Shown: positions 16,414 through 30,600, counted from the stretch's first letter. The stretch: DNA of 64,000 nt from Sphingomonas pituitosa NBRC 102491 (GCF_001598435.1 NZ_BCYY01000006.1:159350-223349); one strand, 5' to 3'. Translations and numbers: made by a program. Notes: a model not told the origin generated them from the sequence alone.

Positions 16414-16968
16414 TTATTTGCGGAAGATCGGAGGCGCCTCCTCCTCTTCAGACTCCTCTTCCTTGCGCAGGCGATCGGCGATGCGCTCCCGGATCGCATC
16501 CAGCGACATGTTGGGATCGATGGAGAAGGCCTCCCCTTCCTCATGGGGATCGATCCCGAGCGCGACACAGCGCTCGCGATAGGCGCGCTCCAGCGCTTCC
16601 AGCCGCTCCAGCATCCGCACCCGCTCCGCGTCGCCGCCACGCGCCTCCAGCCGCTCGGCCGCGATCCGCTCGGACCAGCGCAAGGTCCGCCGCTCGTCTT
16701 CGCTCATCTCGGATAGCTGCACGACGAAATCGTCGGGAAGCAGTGCCAGCCGCCGCATGGCGCGCCGGTATCGAAGAAACATCCGCACCGCATAGACGCC
16801 GCTGAACAGCGCCATGCCGATGGAGGTGTTGATGTACCAGCGGGAGTTCGCCTGCGGGGCATAGTTGACGAGTACGTACATCGCCGCGCCCAACGCCGTC
16901 ATGAAGACAAAATAGACGAAGAATTCGATGGTTTCGCGAAGATAGCCGCGAATGGCTGCAACGTTCAT
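16414..16968 (-). CDS. Two-TM protein with charged cytoplasmic tail (paralogue 2)
   Basis: 184 residues. The N-terminal helix IEFFVYFVFMTALGAAMYVL and second helix WYINTSIGMALFSGVYAVRM are followed by a basic region and a highly charged tail ending EEESEEEEAPPIF. It is a tandem paralogue of the gene at 15774, and the pair is probably one operon (118-base gap). GGAG precedes the ATG at 16968 by about 8 bases. Loss of length in the coiled coil distinguishes it from paralogue 1. The function is unknown. Confidence 0.7.
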   Translation of the reverse strand: MNVAAIRGYLRETIEFFVYFVFMTALGAAMYVLVNYAPQANSRWYINTSIGMALFSGVYAVRMFLRYRRAMRRLALLPDDFVVQLSEMSEDERRTLRWSERIAAERLEARGGDAERVRMLERLEALERAYRERCVALGIDPHEEGEAFSIDPNMSLDAIRERIADRLRKEEESEEEEAPPIFRK

Positions 16969-17153
16969 GGCACCACTCCCGAGACAACGCCCTCAGCGAA
17001 GCTTCCTTGATCGAATCAACCTAAACTAACTTAAGCATTGATGTAAAAGCGCTACAATCCGGTTCCGGAGTTGTACGTAGCTGTCGGCCCCGGATGTCGC
17101 CAGGGACCCGGCGGCGATGCCCGCCCTTGATGTCGCAAGGGCGGGCCCGCAGT

Positions 17154-19061
17154 TCAGCGCGCCTTGGCCGCGCTCTGGTCCACCGGCACCACCGGCAGCA
17201 GCACCGAACTGGACTGCTTGCCGCCGTACAGGATCGTCACCGTCGCCTTCTGATAGTCGGCCGGCTTGGCGAAGAAGATGTTCTCCACGAACTTCTGCGG
17301 GTTGCGATCATAGACCGGGAACAGGGTCGACTGGATCTGCACCATGATGCGATGGCCGGGCAGGAAGGTGTGGTTCACCACCGGCAGCCGGAACTTGTAT
17401 TCCTGCACCTTGCCGGCCGGGATCGCCGAGGGATGCTCGAACGAATTGCGGTAGCGGCCGCGGAAGATGTCCATCGCGATCGGCAGCTGGAACCCGCCCA
17501 TCTCCTTGTTGGTGGCGATCTCCTCCGGATAGACGTCGATCACCTTGACGACGAAGTCGCCGTCGGTGCCGGTCGTCTTGGCGAAGATGTCCGCCAGCGG
17601 CGTGCCCGAGAGCCGCACCGGTTCCTTGAGCACCGGCGTCGCATAGGTCAGCACGTCCTGCCGCCCATCGACGAAGCGTTGGTCGGTGACCAGATAGGTG
17701 CCCCAGCGCCCGTCGTTGAAGTTGATCGGGCGCGGCAGATAGGGAACCGGCTTGGCGGGATCGGAGACATAGCTGTCTTCCCCTGCCCCGGCCTTGTCGA
17801 AGCCGGCGGCCTCGCCCGTGCCGAGGTAGAGCGGCGTGAGCTGCGCACCCAGCGGCCACTTGTTGAGGAAGTCCCAGTGGTTCTCGCCGGTGTTGTAGAT
17901 GCTGGCGACCGGCGGGGTATAGGCGGGCGAACCGTCCTTCAGGTGCGCGTTGAAGAAGGGCAGCAGGATGTCGCGCCGCGCCTGGAGCGCGGTGTCGCCC
18001 TCGAAGTTCAGCTCGCCCAGCTTCGATCCGTTATAGTTGAAGCCCGAATGGCGCCACGGCCCCATCAGCAGGAAGTTGTTGGTCGCCTGCGGGGTCTTCT
18101 GCAGTTCCTCCCAGGCGTGGATCGCGCCGTACATGTCCTCGTGATCCCACAGACCCTGCTCCCACAGCGTCGGCACGTTGGACGGGTTGGCCGCGAGGAT
18201 CTTGTCGAGCGCCTGGCCCTGCCAGAATGCATCGTAGGAGACGTGCTGGCTGAGCTTCTGCCAGAAGGGCAGCTGGTCATAGCCGTACTGCTTCGCCCAG
18301 TCGCCGGCCGAGCCGATCTTGCGGAAGGTGTCGTAATCGTCCCAGCCGCCATTGGGCGGGGTCGGGCCGCCGGCCTTGTAGCCGGTGATGCCCGAGATCC
18401 AGCCGATGTTCGGCAGGCGGAACGCCCCGTGGTGGAACCAGTCGTCGCCCATCCAGCCGTCGATCATCGGGCTTTCGGGCGCCGCGACCTTCAGCGCCGG
18501 ATGCGGGTTCAGCAGCGCCATCACCACCGTCCAGCCTTCGTAGGACGAGCCGAGCATGCCGACCTTGCCGTTCGATTCCGGCAGGTTCTTCACCAGCCAG
18601 TCGATCGTGTCATAGGCATCGGTGGTGTCGTCGATCTTGGTCGGGTTGAGCGGGCCGACCGGCGGGCGGGTGACGACGAAATCGCCCTCGGAGCGATACT
18701 TGCCGCGGATGTCCTGGAACACGCGGATATACCCGGCCTGGGTGAACACCTCGTCGCCCTGCGCCAGCACCGAGAGCATCTTGTTGCTGTCGCTGCGGCG
18801 GACGCGATTATACGCGTCGTATGGCGTGCGGGTGAGCAGGATCGGGGCGTTCCTGGCGCCCTTGGGGATCACGATGGTGGTGAACAGCTTGGTACCGTCG
18901 CGCATCGGCACCATCACCTCGCGGCGGATATAGTCCTTCGACCCTTCCGGCAGGACGAACTTGGCCGGAATGTCGTTGAACGGCTGCGCCTGTTGCGCGC
19001 CGGCGGCCGGCACCAGCGCGGTGGTCGCGAGCGCGGCCAGAAGGAAGGTACGAAACTGCAT
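17154..19061 (-). CDS. CocE/NonD-family hydrolase, alpha-amino-acid ester hydrolase / acylase type
   Basis: 635 residues with signal peptide (LAALATTALVPAAGAQ). The alpha/beta-hydrolase core of the X-Pro dipeptidyl-peptidase S15/CocE family is present: VMVPMRDGTKLFTTI, LLTRTPYDAYN, FQDIRGKYRSEG and the nucleophile elbow GMLGSSYEGWTVVMAL with catalytic Ser at 173. GDDWFHHGAFRLPNIGW and the C-terminal jelly-roll (FEHPSAIPAGKVQEYKFRLP, HTFLPGHRIMVQIQST) complete it. GSSYEG and DWFHxGAF resemble alpha-amino-acid ester hydrolases that cleave beta-lactam side chains or small peptides. The true substrate is unproven. GGGGAG six bases before the ATG at 19061 fixes the start. Probably periplasmic. Confidence 0.88.
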   Translation of the reverse strand: MQFRTFLLAALATTALVPAAGAQQAQPFNDIPAKFVLPEGSKDYIRREVMVPMRDGTKLFTTIVIPKGARNAPILLTRTPYDAYNRVRRSDSNKMLSVLAQGDEVFTQAGYIRVFQDIRGKYRSEGDFVVTRPPVGPLNPTKIDDTTDAYDTIDWLVKNLPESNGKVGMLGSSYEGWTVVMALLNPHPALKVAAPESPMIDGWMGDDWFHHGAFRLPNIGWISGITGYKAGGPTPPNGGWDDYDTFRKIGSAGDWAKQYGYDQLPFWQKLSQHVSYDAFWQGQALDKILAANPSNVPTLWEQGLWDHEDMYGAIHAWEELQKTPQATNNFLLMGPWRHSGFNYNGSKLGELNFEGDTALQARRDILLPFFNAHLKDGSPAYTPPVASIYNTGENHWDFLNKWPLGAQLTPLYLGTGEAAGFDKAGAGEDSYVSDPAKPVPYLPRPINFNDGRWGTYLVTDQRFVDGRQDVLTYATPVLKEPVRLSGTPLADIFAKTTGTDGDFVVKVIDVYPEEIATNKEMGGFQLPIAMDIFRGRYRNSFEHPSAIPAGKVQEYKFRLPVVNHTFLPGHRIMVQIQSTLFPVYDRNPQKFVENIFFAKPADYQKATVTILYGGKQSSSVLLPVVPVDQSAAKAR

Positions 19062-19130
19062 GGTGTCTCCCCAGAAAACCGAAGCCTGGGGTGATAGTGT
19101 TACATTCGCAAGATGGAAAGCCGGGGCATG

Positions 19131-19163
19131 AAAAGGCCCGCGCTCCCTTGGGGAACGCGGGCC
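19131..19163 (-). terminator. Rho-independent terminator for the 19181-20506 gene
   Basis: On the minus strand GGCCCGCG and CGCGGGCC pair around a 12-base loop and are followed by TTTTC. It lies 18 bases after the stop. Confidence 0.75.
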
Positions 19164-19180
19164 GGTTGACGTTGGGGAGG

Positions 19181-20506
19181 TCAGGCGTGCGCGGGGGCGC
19201 CGAGCAGTTCCGCCTCGACATCCTCGACCAGGTGCGGGCGAGTGGCACCGATCGGGCCGACACCTTCCGCCGCCGGCGCGGCGCGGCCGATGCGGAAGGC
19301 GGCGCGGGTGCGGCCCTCGCGACCGTCGGGCAGGCGATAGCGCGCCTCGGCGACGACGACCGGGTTGAAGGTGCGGCCCAGTTCGCCCTTCGGCACCGCG
19401 AGATGGGCGTCGACACGGGTGCCGTCGCCGGCATCGATCGTCACCGGCGGCACGTCGGCAGCGGGACCATGGTTGATAAGCAGCTGCTCCATTTCGTTCG
19501 CTTCGGCATTGGCGACCAGGAAGGTCGAGATGCGCACATCGCGGGCGGCCGTATCGCCGGCATTGCCGACGGTCAGCTCGATATCGACCAGCGCCTCGTC
19601 CTCGCTGGTACCGGCACGAACCGCGCGCAGGCCCAGTTCCAGCCACGGGCGATTGGCGACGGGAGCCTGGGCATCGACGACATGCTCGAGCACGGCCTCG
19701 TCCGCCTCGGCCAGCTTCGCCTCGACATGCGCTGCGGCAACCTGCTCGGCGATCGGCGAAGCGATCGGCGGGGCCGCACGGGTCGGCGCCATTACCGGCA
19801 CGGCGGTCGCCGCTGCCAGACCGATGTCGCTACGCGGCGCCACCGGCTGCGGCGCGGGGCGCGGCGGCACCGGCTCGGTCGTGGTGATGGTCTCGCGCAC
19901 CAGCAGGTCGTCGTCGGGGCGGCGGCGACGGAGCAGGAACACGGCAGCGAGGGCGGCCAGAAGCACGGCAAGACCGCCGAGGATCCACGGGACCAGCGAG
20001 GTCGAGCGGGTCTCGGTGGTGGTCTGCGTCGTCTGCGTTACCTCGGCGGCGGGTGCCGCGGGTGCGGCAGGCTGCACGGCAGGATCGGCTGCCTGCGGCT
20101 GGGCGACCGGCGCGGGCGCCGCGGCCGGTTCCTGCGCAGGTACAGCCGCGGGCTGCGGCGCGGGCGCCGTCGCCGTCTGGCGCGGCTGGGCTGCCGGACG
20201 GGTTGCGGGCTTCGGCGCGCTGCGCGCCGTTCGGGCCGGCGCGGCATCGGCGGTCGACGGCGCCTGGTTGACGCTGCCGGCCATCTGCTGCTCGACCGGC
20301 GGGACCGACTGCACCACCGGCGCGGCCGGTGCCATGCGGACTTCCGGTGCGGGCGTAACGGCCTGCGGTGCGGGCGCTTCGACCGCCGCCGGCGGCGTCA
20401 CCGTCTGCTGGGGCGCGGCCTCCTGGGCGAAGGCGGGGGTGGCAAGGAACGCGGCACTGATCAACAGTGCGGCGCGGGGGCGGAGCGGGGTCTGACACTG
20501 TTTCAT
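19181..20506 (-). CDS. Pro/Ala-rich single-TM envelope protein
   Basis: 441 residues. A signal peptide (AALLISAAFLATPAFAQ) is followed by an approximately 130-residue Pro/Ala/Gln-rich linker and one membrane helix (LVPWILGGLAVLLAALAAVFLL at ~175). An RRRRPDDD stop-transfer comes next, then a second Pro-rich stretch. A C-terminal globular domain (RPWLELGLRAVRAGTSEDEA ... LTVGNAGDTAARDVRISTFL) reads like an immunoglobulin-type beta sandwich. The architecture is shared with the gene at 14586. The function is unknown. Confidence 0.7.
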   Translation of the reverse strand: MKQCQTPLRPRAALLISAAFLATPAFAQEAAPQQTVTPPAAVEAPAPQAVTPAPEVRMAPAAPVVQSVPPVEQQMAGSVNQAPSTADAAPARTARSAPKPATRPAAQPRQTATAPAPQPAAVPAQEPAAAPAPVAQPQAADPAVQPAAPAAPAAEVTQTTQTTTETRSTSLVPWILGGLAVLLAALAAVFLLRRRRPDDDLLVRETITTTEPVPPRPAPQPVAPRSDIGLAAATAVPVMAPTRAAPPIASPIAEQVAAAHVEAKLAEADEAVLEHVVDAQAPVANRPWLELGLRAVRAGTSEDEALVDIELTVGNAGDTAARDVRISTFLVANAEANEMEQLLINHGPAADVPPVTIDAGDGTRVDAHLAVPKGELGRTFNPVVVAEARYRLPDGREGRTRAAFRIGRAAPAAEGVGPIGATRPHLVEDVEAELLGAPAHA

Positions 20507-20652
20507 GACGAGGGTTCAACGGACGGAACCCGCGATTCGAGCCGCCACGCTGCGGCGAACCGTTGCCCGCACCGGACGGCGCGAGCCATTCACCCGTCAT
20601 TCAGGCACGGTTCTTGCCCCTCCCAAGGGTAGAAACGAGCCAGCAACCCATT

Positions 20653-20693
20653 GAAAAGAAAAGGGCTTGCCGCGCAGTTGCACGGCAAGCCCC
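20653..20693 (-). terminator. Rho-independent terminator after the TBDR at 20720
   Basis: On the minus strand GGGGCTTGCCG and CGGCAAGCCC pair around a loop of about 10 bases, followed by TTTTCTTTTC. Confidence 0.85.
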
Positions 20694-20719
20694 TCCCCTT
20701 CGGACGTGCGACGAAACGA

Positions 20720-23011
20720 TCAGAAGCGGCCGGTCAGCTGCACGCCGTAGAAGCGCGGTTCGCCCGGAATGTAGGTCGGATCGTTGAACCCGCCGCCGGT
20801 GTTGCCGGCATCGAGCAGATACTTCTCGTTGGTGGCGTTGCGGACATAGCCCGCGACTTCGTAGCGGCCGTCGGCGAAGCTGACGCCCGCCTTCAGGTTC
20901 ACCAGCGTCACCTTCTCCTGCGAGATCGCTTCCTTGTTCGGGATTTCGAAGAATATCTTGCTGCGATAGGTCACGCTCGGCGTCGCGAACACCCGGATGC
21001 CGTTGCCTAACGGCGCATCAACGGTGAAGCCGGCTGCCCATTGAAGCCGCGGCTGCAGGCGGAAGCGGTTGTTGGCATAGATGCCGTTGGACTTCTTGTT
21101 GTCGATCCCGCCGTCGATGAAGCCGGCGTTGCCGAACACCGTCAACCAGCCGGTGGGGCGAAGCTGCCCTTCCGCCTCGAAGCCAAGATTGCTGGCGCTG
21201 CCGGCACTCTCGGTGATGCTCGATCCGACCGGGCGGCCCGAGGGATCGTTGGCGTCGGTAACGGTACGGCTGATCTGGAAGTTGTTGTACTTCTGGTAAT
21301 AGACGCCGAGCGAGCCGGAGAACATGCCCCGCGCCAGCTTCACGCCGCCTTCATAGTTCCATACGATCTCCTCGGGAATCACCGAGGTCGCCGTGGCACC
21401 CTGGCTGACGGTCGGCGAGCGCCGCCCCTTGGAGATCGTGGCGTACAGGTTGATGGCGCCGTTGAGCCGGTACAGCACGTTGAAGCGGGGCAGGAAAGCC
21501 TGGAAGCTATCCTCACTCCAAAGCGTACCCTTGGTCGTGGCCTGGCCAGGAATCAGCGGTGCGCCGCTGAGCACCGACTTCGGTGCGATCGACACATATC
21601 CCGCCTTGCGCTGCTCGATCAAGGCGCGGAGGCCGGCCGTAAGCTCCAGCTGGTGGCTGGGCATCCAGGTGGCTTCACCGAACATCGAATACTGATCGTT
21701 GATGCCCTTGTTAGTGAAGATCGAGCTGTAGGGAATCTGCGTCGCCGCGCCGTTGGTGCGGATCGAGGTGAACTGCGCCGCGGTCACCACGCCCGTCGGC
21801 GAGACGCAACCCAGCGCCGGGATCAGGTTCGCGGCACACTGCAGGTAGACACCTTCTTCCGTCGAGAACGGCACTTCCTGGCGGTTGTTCTCATGGAACA
21901 CGTTCCAGCCGAAACTCGTGCGGACATGGTCGCCGACATAGGCGAAGCGCGATTCATGGCTGATCTGCGAGCCATAGGCACCCTCGGCGAATTCGAGCCA
22001 CGGGGCCGCCGAACCGTCGGCGTCGAACACCTCGAACGAGTCGAACGAACGATAGCCGTTCACCGTGGTGAAGCTCCAGCCGTCGCCGAGGTCGTAGCGC
22101 GCGGTGACGTTGACGTCGTAGACGTCGCGGGTCAGGCCCAGCTTGTCGGTACCGAACACGTCCTTGGCATAGGGCGAACCCGAGAGATTGGCCGCGCCGA
22201 ACGGGTTGCCCGGGCCCTGCGACGTCGCGAAGCGCTTCGAGATGAACGGCGTGCCGCTGTTGCGCTGGCGGTCATAGGTGCCGATCAGATCGATGGTCAG
22301 CGCCGGGGTCGGCGTGTAGCGCACCGAGGCGCGCAGCCCGAGCTGGTTCTGCGCGTAGAGGTCGTCCTGCGTCGGCGACAGGTTCTCGACATAGCCGTCG
22401 CGCTTCTTGAACTCGCCCGCCACGCGCGCCGCGATCACTTCGTTGCCGATATTGAGGTGCCCGCCCAGCAGATAGGCGTTGTAGTTGCCGTAGCCTGCGG
22501 TGAGCTCGCCCGACACGCCCGGCTTCGGCCGCGCCGAGACGATGCTGACCGCGCCGATGGTAGAGGCGGTGCCGAACAGCGTCGCCTGCGGGCCCTTCAC
22601 CACTTCGATCCGGTCGATGTCGTAGATCGCCTGGTAGGCACCGCGCGAGCGCGAAATGTCGACACCGTTATAATAGAGGGTGACACGCGCCGCCTGCTGC
22701 GCCGAGCCGCTGTCCGAGGTGATGCCGCGGATCACGATGCCGGGGTTGTTGGCGCTCTGTTCCTGGATGTTCAGGCCGGGCACATAGTTGGACAGCTCGT
22801 CGAGATCGTCGACGCCGATTCGCTTCATCTGTTCCTGCGTCACCGCGGTGATGGTGATCGGCACGTCGCGCAGCTTCTGCTCGAACTTCTGCGCCGTAAC
22901 GATGACGTCGCCGCTCGCCGCGCCGTCCTGCGCCGTATCCTGGGCATGCACGGCGGTGGCCGAGACAGTGGCGAGCAGTACGGCGACGAGACCCGATTTC
23001 TTGTAGTTCAT
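20720..23011 (-). CDS. TonB-dependent receptor
   Basis: 763 residues. Signal peptide ends VHAQ. The TonB-box region is GDVIVTAQKFEQKLRDVPIT. The plug has DLDELSNYVPGLNIQEQSAN, IVIRGITS, and RIEVVKGPQATLFGTASTIGA. The barrel ends GVQLTGRF. The EQKLRDVPITITAV opening and GPQATLFG motif place it with the large iron-/vitamin-type sphingomonad TBDRs. The substrate cannot be told. It has its own terminator and an upstream region of about 370 bases shared with rpoB on the other strand; I see no cobalamin- or TPP-riboswitch core there. GGGAG lies 8 bases before the ATG. Confidence 0.93.
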   Translation of the reverse strand: MNYKKSGLVAVLLATVSATAVHAQDTAQDGAASGDVIVTAQKFEQKLRDVPITITAVTQEQMKRIGVDDLDELSNYVPGLNIQEQSANNPGIVIRGITSDSGSAQQAARVTLYYNGVDISRSRGAYQAIYDIDRIEVVKGPQATLFGTASTIGAVSIVSARPKPGVSGELTAGYGNYNAYLLGGHLNIGNEVIAARVAGEFKKRDGYVENLSPTQDDLYAQNQLGLRASVRYTPTPALTIDLIGTYDRQRNSGTPFISKRFATSQGPGNPFGAANLSGSPYAKDVFGTDKLGLTRDVYDVNVTARYDLGDGWSFTTVNGYRSFDSFEVFDADGSAAPWLEFAEGAYGSQISHESRFAYVGDHVRTSFGWNVFHENNRQEVPFSTEEGVYLQCAANLIPALGCVSPTGVVTAAQFTSIRTNGAATQIPYSSIFTNKGINDQYSMFGEATWMPSHQLELTAGLRALIEQRKAGYVSIAPKSVLSGAPLIPGQATTKGTLWSEDSFQAFLPRFNVLYRLNGAINLYATISKGRRSPTVSQGATATSVIPEEIVWNYEGGVKLARGMFSGSLGVYYQKYNNFQISRTVTDANDPSGRPVGSSITESAGSASNLGFEAEGQLRPTGWLTVFGNAGFIDGGIDNKKSNGIYANNRFRLQPRLQWAAGFTVDAPLGNGIRVFATPSVTYRSKIFFEIPNKEAISQEKVTLVNLKAGVSFADGRYEVAGYVRNATNEKYLLDAGNTGGGFNDPTYIPGEPRFYGVQLTGRF

Positions 23012-23162
23012 GATTGGCTCCCTGTTTCGGGAGGCCGGGTGGCTGCTGATTGTTAAGACTTCACGGCCCTACCACGACAAATTTGTTGCGCCTGCGCAAA
23101 AGTGATGTTGCGAAAGACGTGGGGATCGGATCCGCTCAAGCCCGCGCGAGCGGCCCGACCCT

Positions 23163-23191
23163 TTGACATCCCTTCCCCTACCTCCTATATC
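23163..23191 (+). promoter_or_regulatory. Predicted rpoB promoter
   Basis: TTGACA (perfect -35, 23163-23168), a 17-base spacer, and TATATC (23186-23191). It lies in the 379-base gap before rpoB and would give a leader of about 190 bases. It provides rpoBC with a start independent of rplJL. Confidence 0.7.
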
Positions 23192-23390
23192 CCCGCTCTG
23201 GCCCTCCGATCGGGAAATGACGCGCCGTCGCGCAGCGTGTCGTACGAATGGATCGGAACGGCTTGTCAGACGCCTGTAGAGTCGCCGAATCCCGAGCATC
23301 GGGGGTCGCGCGGCTTTTCGGCGTCGATTTGCACGTCCTGGCTCCCGGGCAGGGGCACCGAGTTTACGGCTGACGAGGCAACACACACCT

Positions 23391-27545
<4,155 letters not shown>

Positions 27546-27554
27546 GCGACCGGC

Positions 27555-27582
27555 GCCCCTTCTTCCTTCGGGAAGGAGGGGC
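27555..27582 (+). repeat. UUCG-capped 12-bp hairpin between rpoB and rpoC
   Basis: GCCCCTTCTTCC and GGAAGGAGGGGC pair (one G-U) around a TTCG loop. There is no T-run after it, so it is not a standard terminator. It could be an mRNA-stability or processing element. Confidence 0.7.
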
Positions 27583-27621
27583 CGCCAGCCGCCTGCCGAC
27601 GAACGATATCCCCTCCCCTAG

Positions 27622-27643
27622 CCCCTCCCGTCCGCGGGAGGGG
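27622..27643 (+). repeat. Second palindrome adjoining the rpoC ribosome-binding site
   Basis: CCCCTCCC and GGGAGGGG form an 8-bp stem. Its 3' arm runs into GGATGGAG, the Shine-Dalgarno sequence seven bases before the rpoC ATG. Such short CCCCTCCC palindromes look like dispersed intergenic elements. Confidence 0.6.
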
Positions 27644-27656
27644 GATGGAGTGAAAA

Positions 27657-30600
27657 ATGAACGAACTTACCAACTTCGCGAACCCGCTCGCCAAGCCGGA
27701 AACCTTCGACCAGATCCAGATCGGGATCGCGTCGCCTGACCGCATCCGCAGCTGGTCGTTCGGCGAGATCAAGAAGCCGGAAACCATCAACTATCGCACG
27801 TTCAAGCCCGAGCGTGACGGCCTGTTCTGCGCCCGCATCTTCGGTCCGATCAAGGATTACGAATGCCTGTGCGGCAAGTACAAGCGCATGAAGTACAAGG
27901 GCATTGTCTGCGAAAAGTGCGGCGTGGAAGTGACCGTCTCGAAGGTCCGCCGCGAGCGCATGGGCCATATCGAACTGGCCGCCCCGGTGGCGCACATCTG
28001 GTTCCTGAAGTCGCTGCCGAGCCGCATCGGCCTGCTGCTCGACATGCAGCTGAAGCAGCTCGAGCGCGTGCTGTACTTCGAGAGCTACATCGTCACCGAG
28101 CCGGGCCTCACCCCGCTCGAGAAGTTCCAGCTCCTTACCGAGGACGAACTGCTCGACGCGCAGGATGAATATGGCGAAGACGCGTTCTCGGCCGGCATCG
28201 GCGCCGAAGCGGTCAAGATCATGCTCATGGATCTGGACCTCGAGGGCGAGCGCAAGGAGCTTCTCGAAGAGCTCGCGGTCACCAAGTCCGAGCTGAAGCC
28301 GAAGAAGATCATCAAGCGCCTGAAGGTCGTCGAGAGCTTCATCGATTCGGGCAACAAGCCCGAATGGATGATCCTGGACGTCGTGCCGGTGATCCCGCCC
28401 GAGCTGCGCCCGCTGGTGCCGCTGGACGGCGGTCGCTTCGCGACCTCGGATCTGAACGATCTGTATCGCCGCGTGATCAACCGTAACAACCGCCTGAAGC
28501 GGCTGATGGAACTGCGCGCGCCGGACATCATCGTCCGCAACGAAAAGCGCATGCTGCAGGAAGCCGTCGACGCGCTGTTCGACAATGGCCGCCGTGGCCG
28601 CACCATCACCGGTGCGAACAAGCGTCCGCTCAAGTCGCTGTCCGACATGCTGAAGGGCAAGCAGGGCCGCTTCCGTCAGAACCTTCTGGGTAAGCGCGTC
28701 GACTATTCGGGCCGTTCGGTCATCGTGACCGGTCCGGAGCTGAAGCTGCACCAGTGCGGCCTGCCGAAGAAGATGGCGCTCGAGCTGTTCAAGCCGTTCA
28801 TCTACGCCCGCCTCGACGCCAAGGGTCTGTCCATGACCCTGAAGCAGGCGAAGAAGTGGGTCGAGAAGGAGCGCAAGGAAGTCTGGGACATCCTGGATGA
28901 GGTGATCCGCGAGCACCCGGTGCTGTTGAACCGCGCGCCGACGCTCCACCGTCTGGGCATCCAGGCGTTCGAGCCGGTGCTGATCGAAGGCAAGGCGATC
29001 CAGCTGCACCCGCTGGTCTGCTCGGCGTTCAACGCCGACTTCGACGGTGACCAGATGGCCGTCCACGTTCCGCTGAGCCTCGAGGCCCAGCTGGAAGCGC
29101 GCGTCCTGATGATGTCGACCAACAACATCCTGAGCCCCGCGAACGGCAAGCCGATCATCGTGCCGTCGCAGGACATGGTGCTGGGTCTCTATTACATCAC
29201 CATGGAGAAGGAAGGCGAGCCGGGCGAAGGCATGCTGCTCGCCGACATGGCGGAGGTCCACCAGGCCCTCCACGCCGGCGCGGTGACGCTGCACAGCAAG
29301 ATCACCAGCCGCGTTCCGCAGACCGACGAGCAGGGCAATTCGTACCTGAAGCGCTACCAGACCACGCCGGGCCGCATGCTGCTCGGCGAGTGCCTGCCGC
29401 ACAGCCACAAGGTGCCGTTCGACGTCGTCAATCGCCTGCTCACCAAGAAGGACGTGGGCGACGTGATCGACGAGGTCTATCGTCACACCGGCCAGAAGGA
29501 GACCGTGCTGTTCGCCGACGCGATCATGTCGCTGGGCTTCCGCCACGCGTTCAAGGCCGGCATCTCGTTCGGCAAGGACGACATGATCATTCCGGACGCC
29601 AAGGTCGGTCTGGTCGACGAGACCAAGGCGCTGGTGAAGGACTTCGAGCAGCAGTATCAGGACGGCCTGATCACGCAGCAGGAGAAGTACAACAAGGTGA
29701 TCGACGCCTGGAGCCGTTGCGGTGACCAGGTGGCCGCGGCGATGATGGACGAGATCAAGGCGGTCAAGACGGACCCCGTGACCGGCCGTCAGATGCCCGA
29801 CAACGCCATCTACATCATGGCCCACTCGGGTGCCCGTGGTTCGGCGGCGCAGATCAAGCAGCTGGCCGGCATGCGCGGCCTGATGGCCAAGCCGTCGGGC
29901 GAGATCATCGAAACGCCGATCATCTCGAACTTCAAGGAAGGTCTGACCGTCCTTGAATACTTCAACTCGACCCACGGCGCCCGTAAGGGCCTTGCGGACA
30001 CCGCGTTGAAGACGGCGAACTCGGGCTACCTCACCCGTCGTCTGGTCGACGTGTCGCAGGACTGCGTCGTTCTCGAGGATGATTGCGGTACCGAGCGCGC
30101 GCTGGAGATGAAGGCGATCGTGCAGGGCGGTTCGGTGATCGCCTCGCTCGGCGAGCGCATTCTGGGCCGCACCACGGCTGAGGACGTCATCGACGCCAAG
30201 ACCGGCGCGGTGGTGATCCCGATCGGAACGCTGCTCGACGAGCCGATGATCGCGCAGATCGAGGCGCTCAGCACGCCTGCGGTGAAGATCCGTTCGCCGC
30301 TGGTCTGCGAAGCCAAGCTCGGTGTGTGCGCCAAGTGTTACGGGCGTGACCTCGCCCGCGGTACGCCGGTGAACATCGGCGAAGCGGTGGGCGTCATCGC
30401 GGCGCAGTCGATCGGTGAGCCGGGCACGCAGCTGACGATGCGTACCTTCCACATCGGCGGTGCGGCGCAGCTCAACGAGCAGTCGAACCTCGAAGCCCCC
30501 GTGGACGGCAAGGCCGAGTTCCGCGACCTGCGCCTGATCGAGGATCAGCGCGGCCGTCGCGTGGTGCTCAGCCGCTCGGGCGAAATCGCGATCATGGACA

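Noticed and set aside
19996..20300. GC-rich Pro/Ala/Gln repeat tract as a minisatellite
   Set aside because: Inspection shows irregular low-complexity coding sequence for the Pro-rich linker, without a fixed repeat unit.
21041..23056. Plus-strand open frame across the TBDR at 20720
   Set aside because: Shadow of the receptor gene; its translation is Arg/Asp/Gly-rich without recognisable domains.
23012..23100. Cobalamin riboswitch upstream of the TBDR at 20720
   Set aside because: No B12-box-like GCCACTG sequence or fitting architecture was seen.
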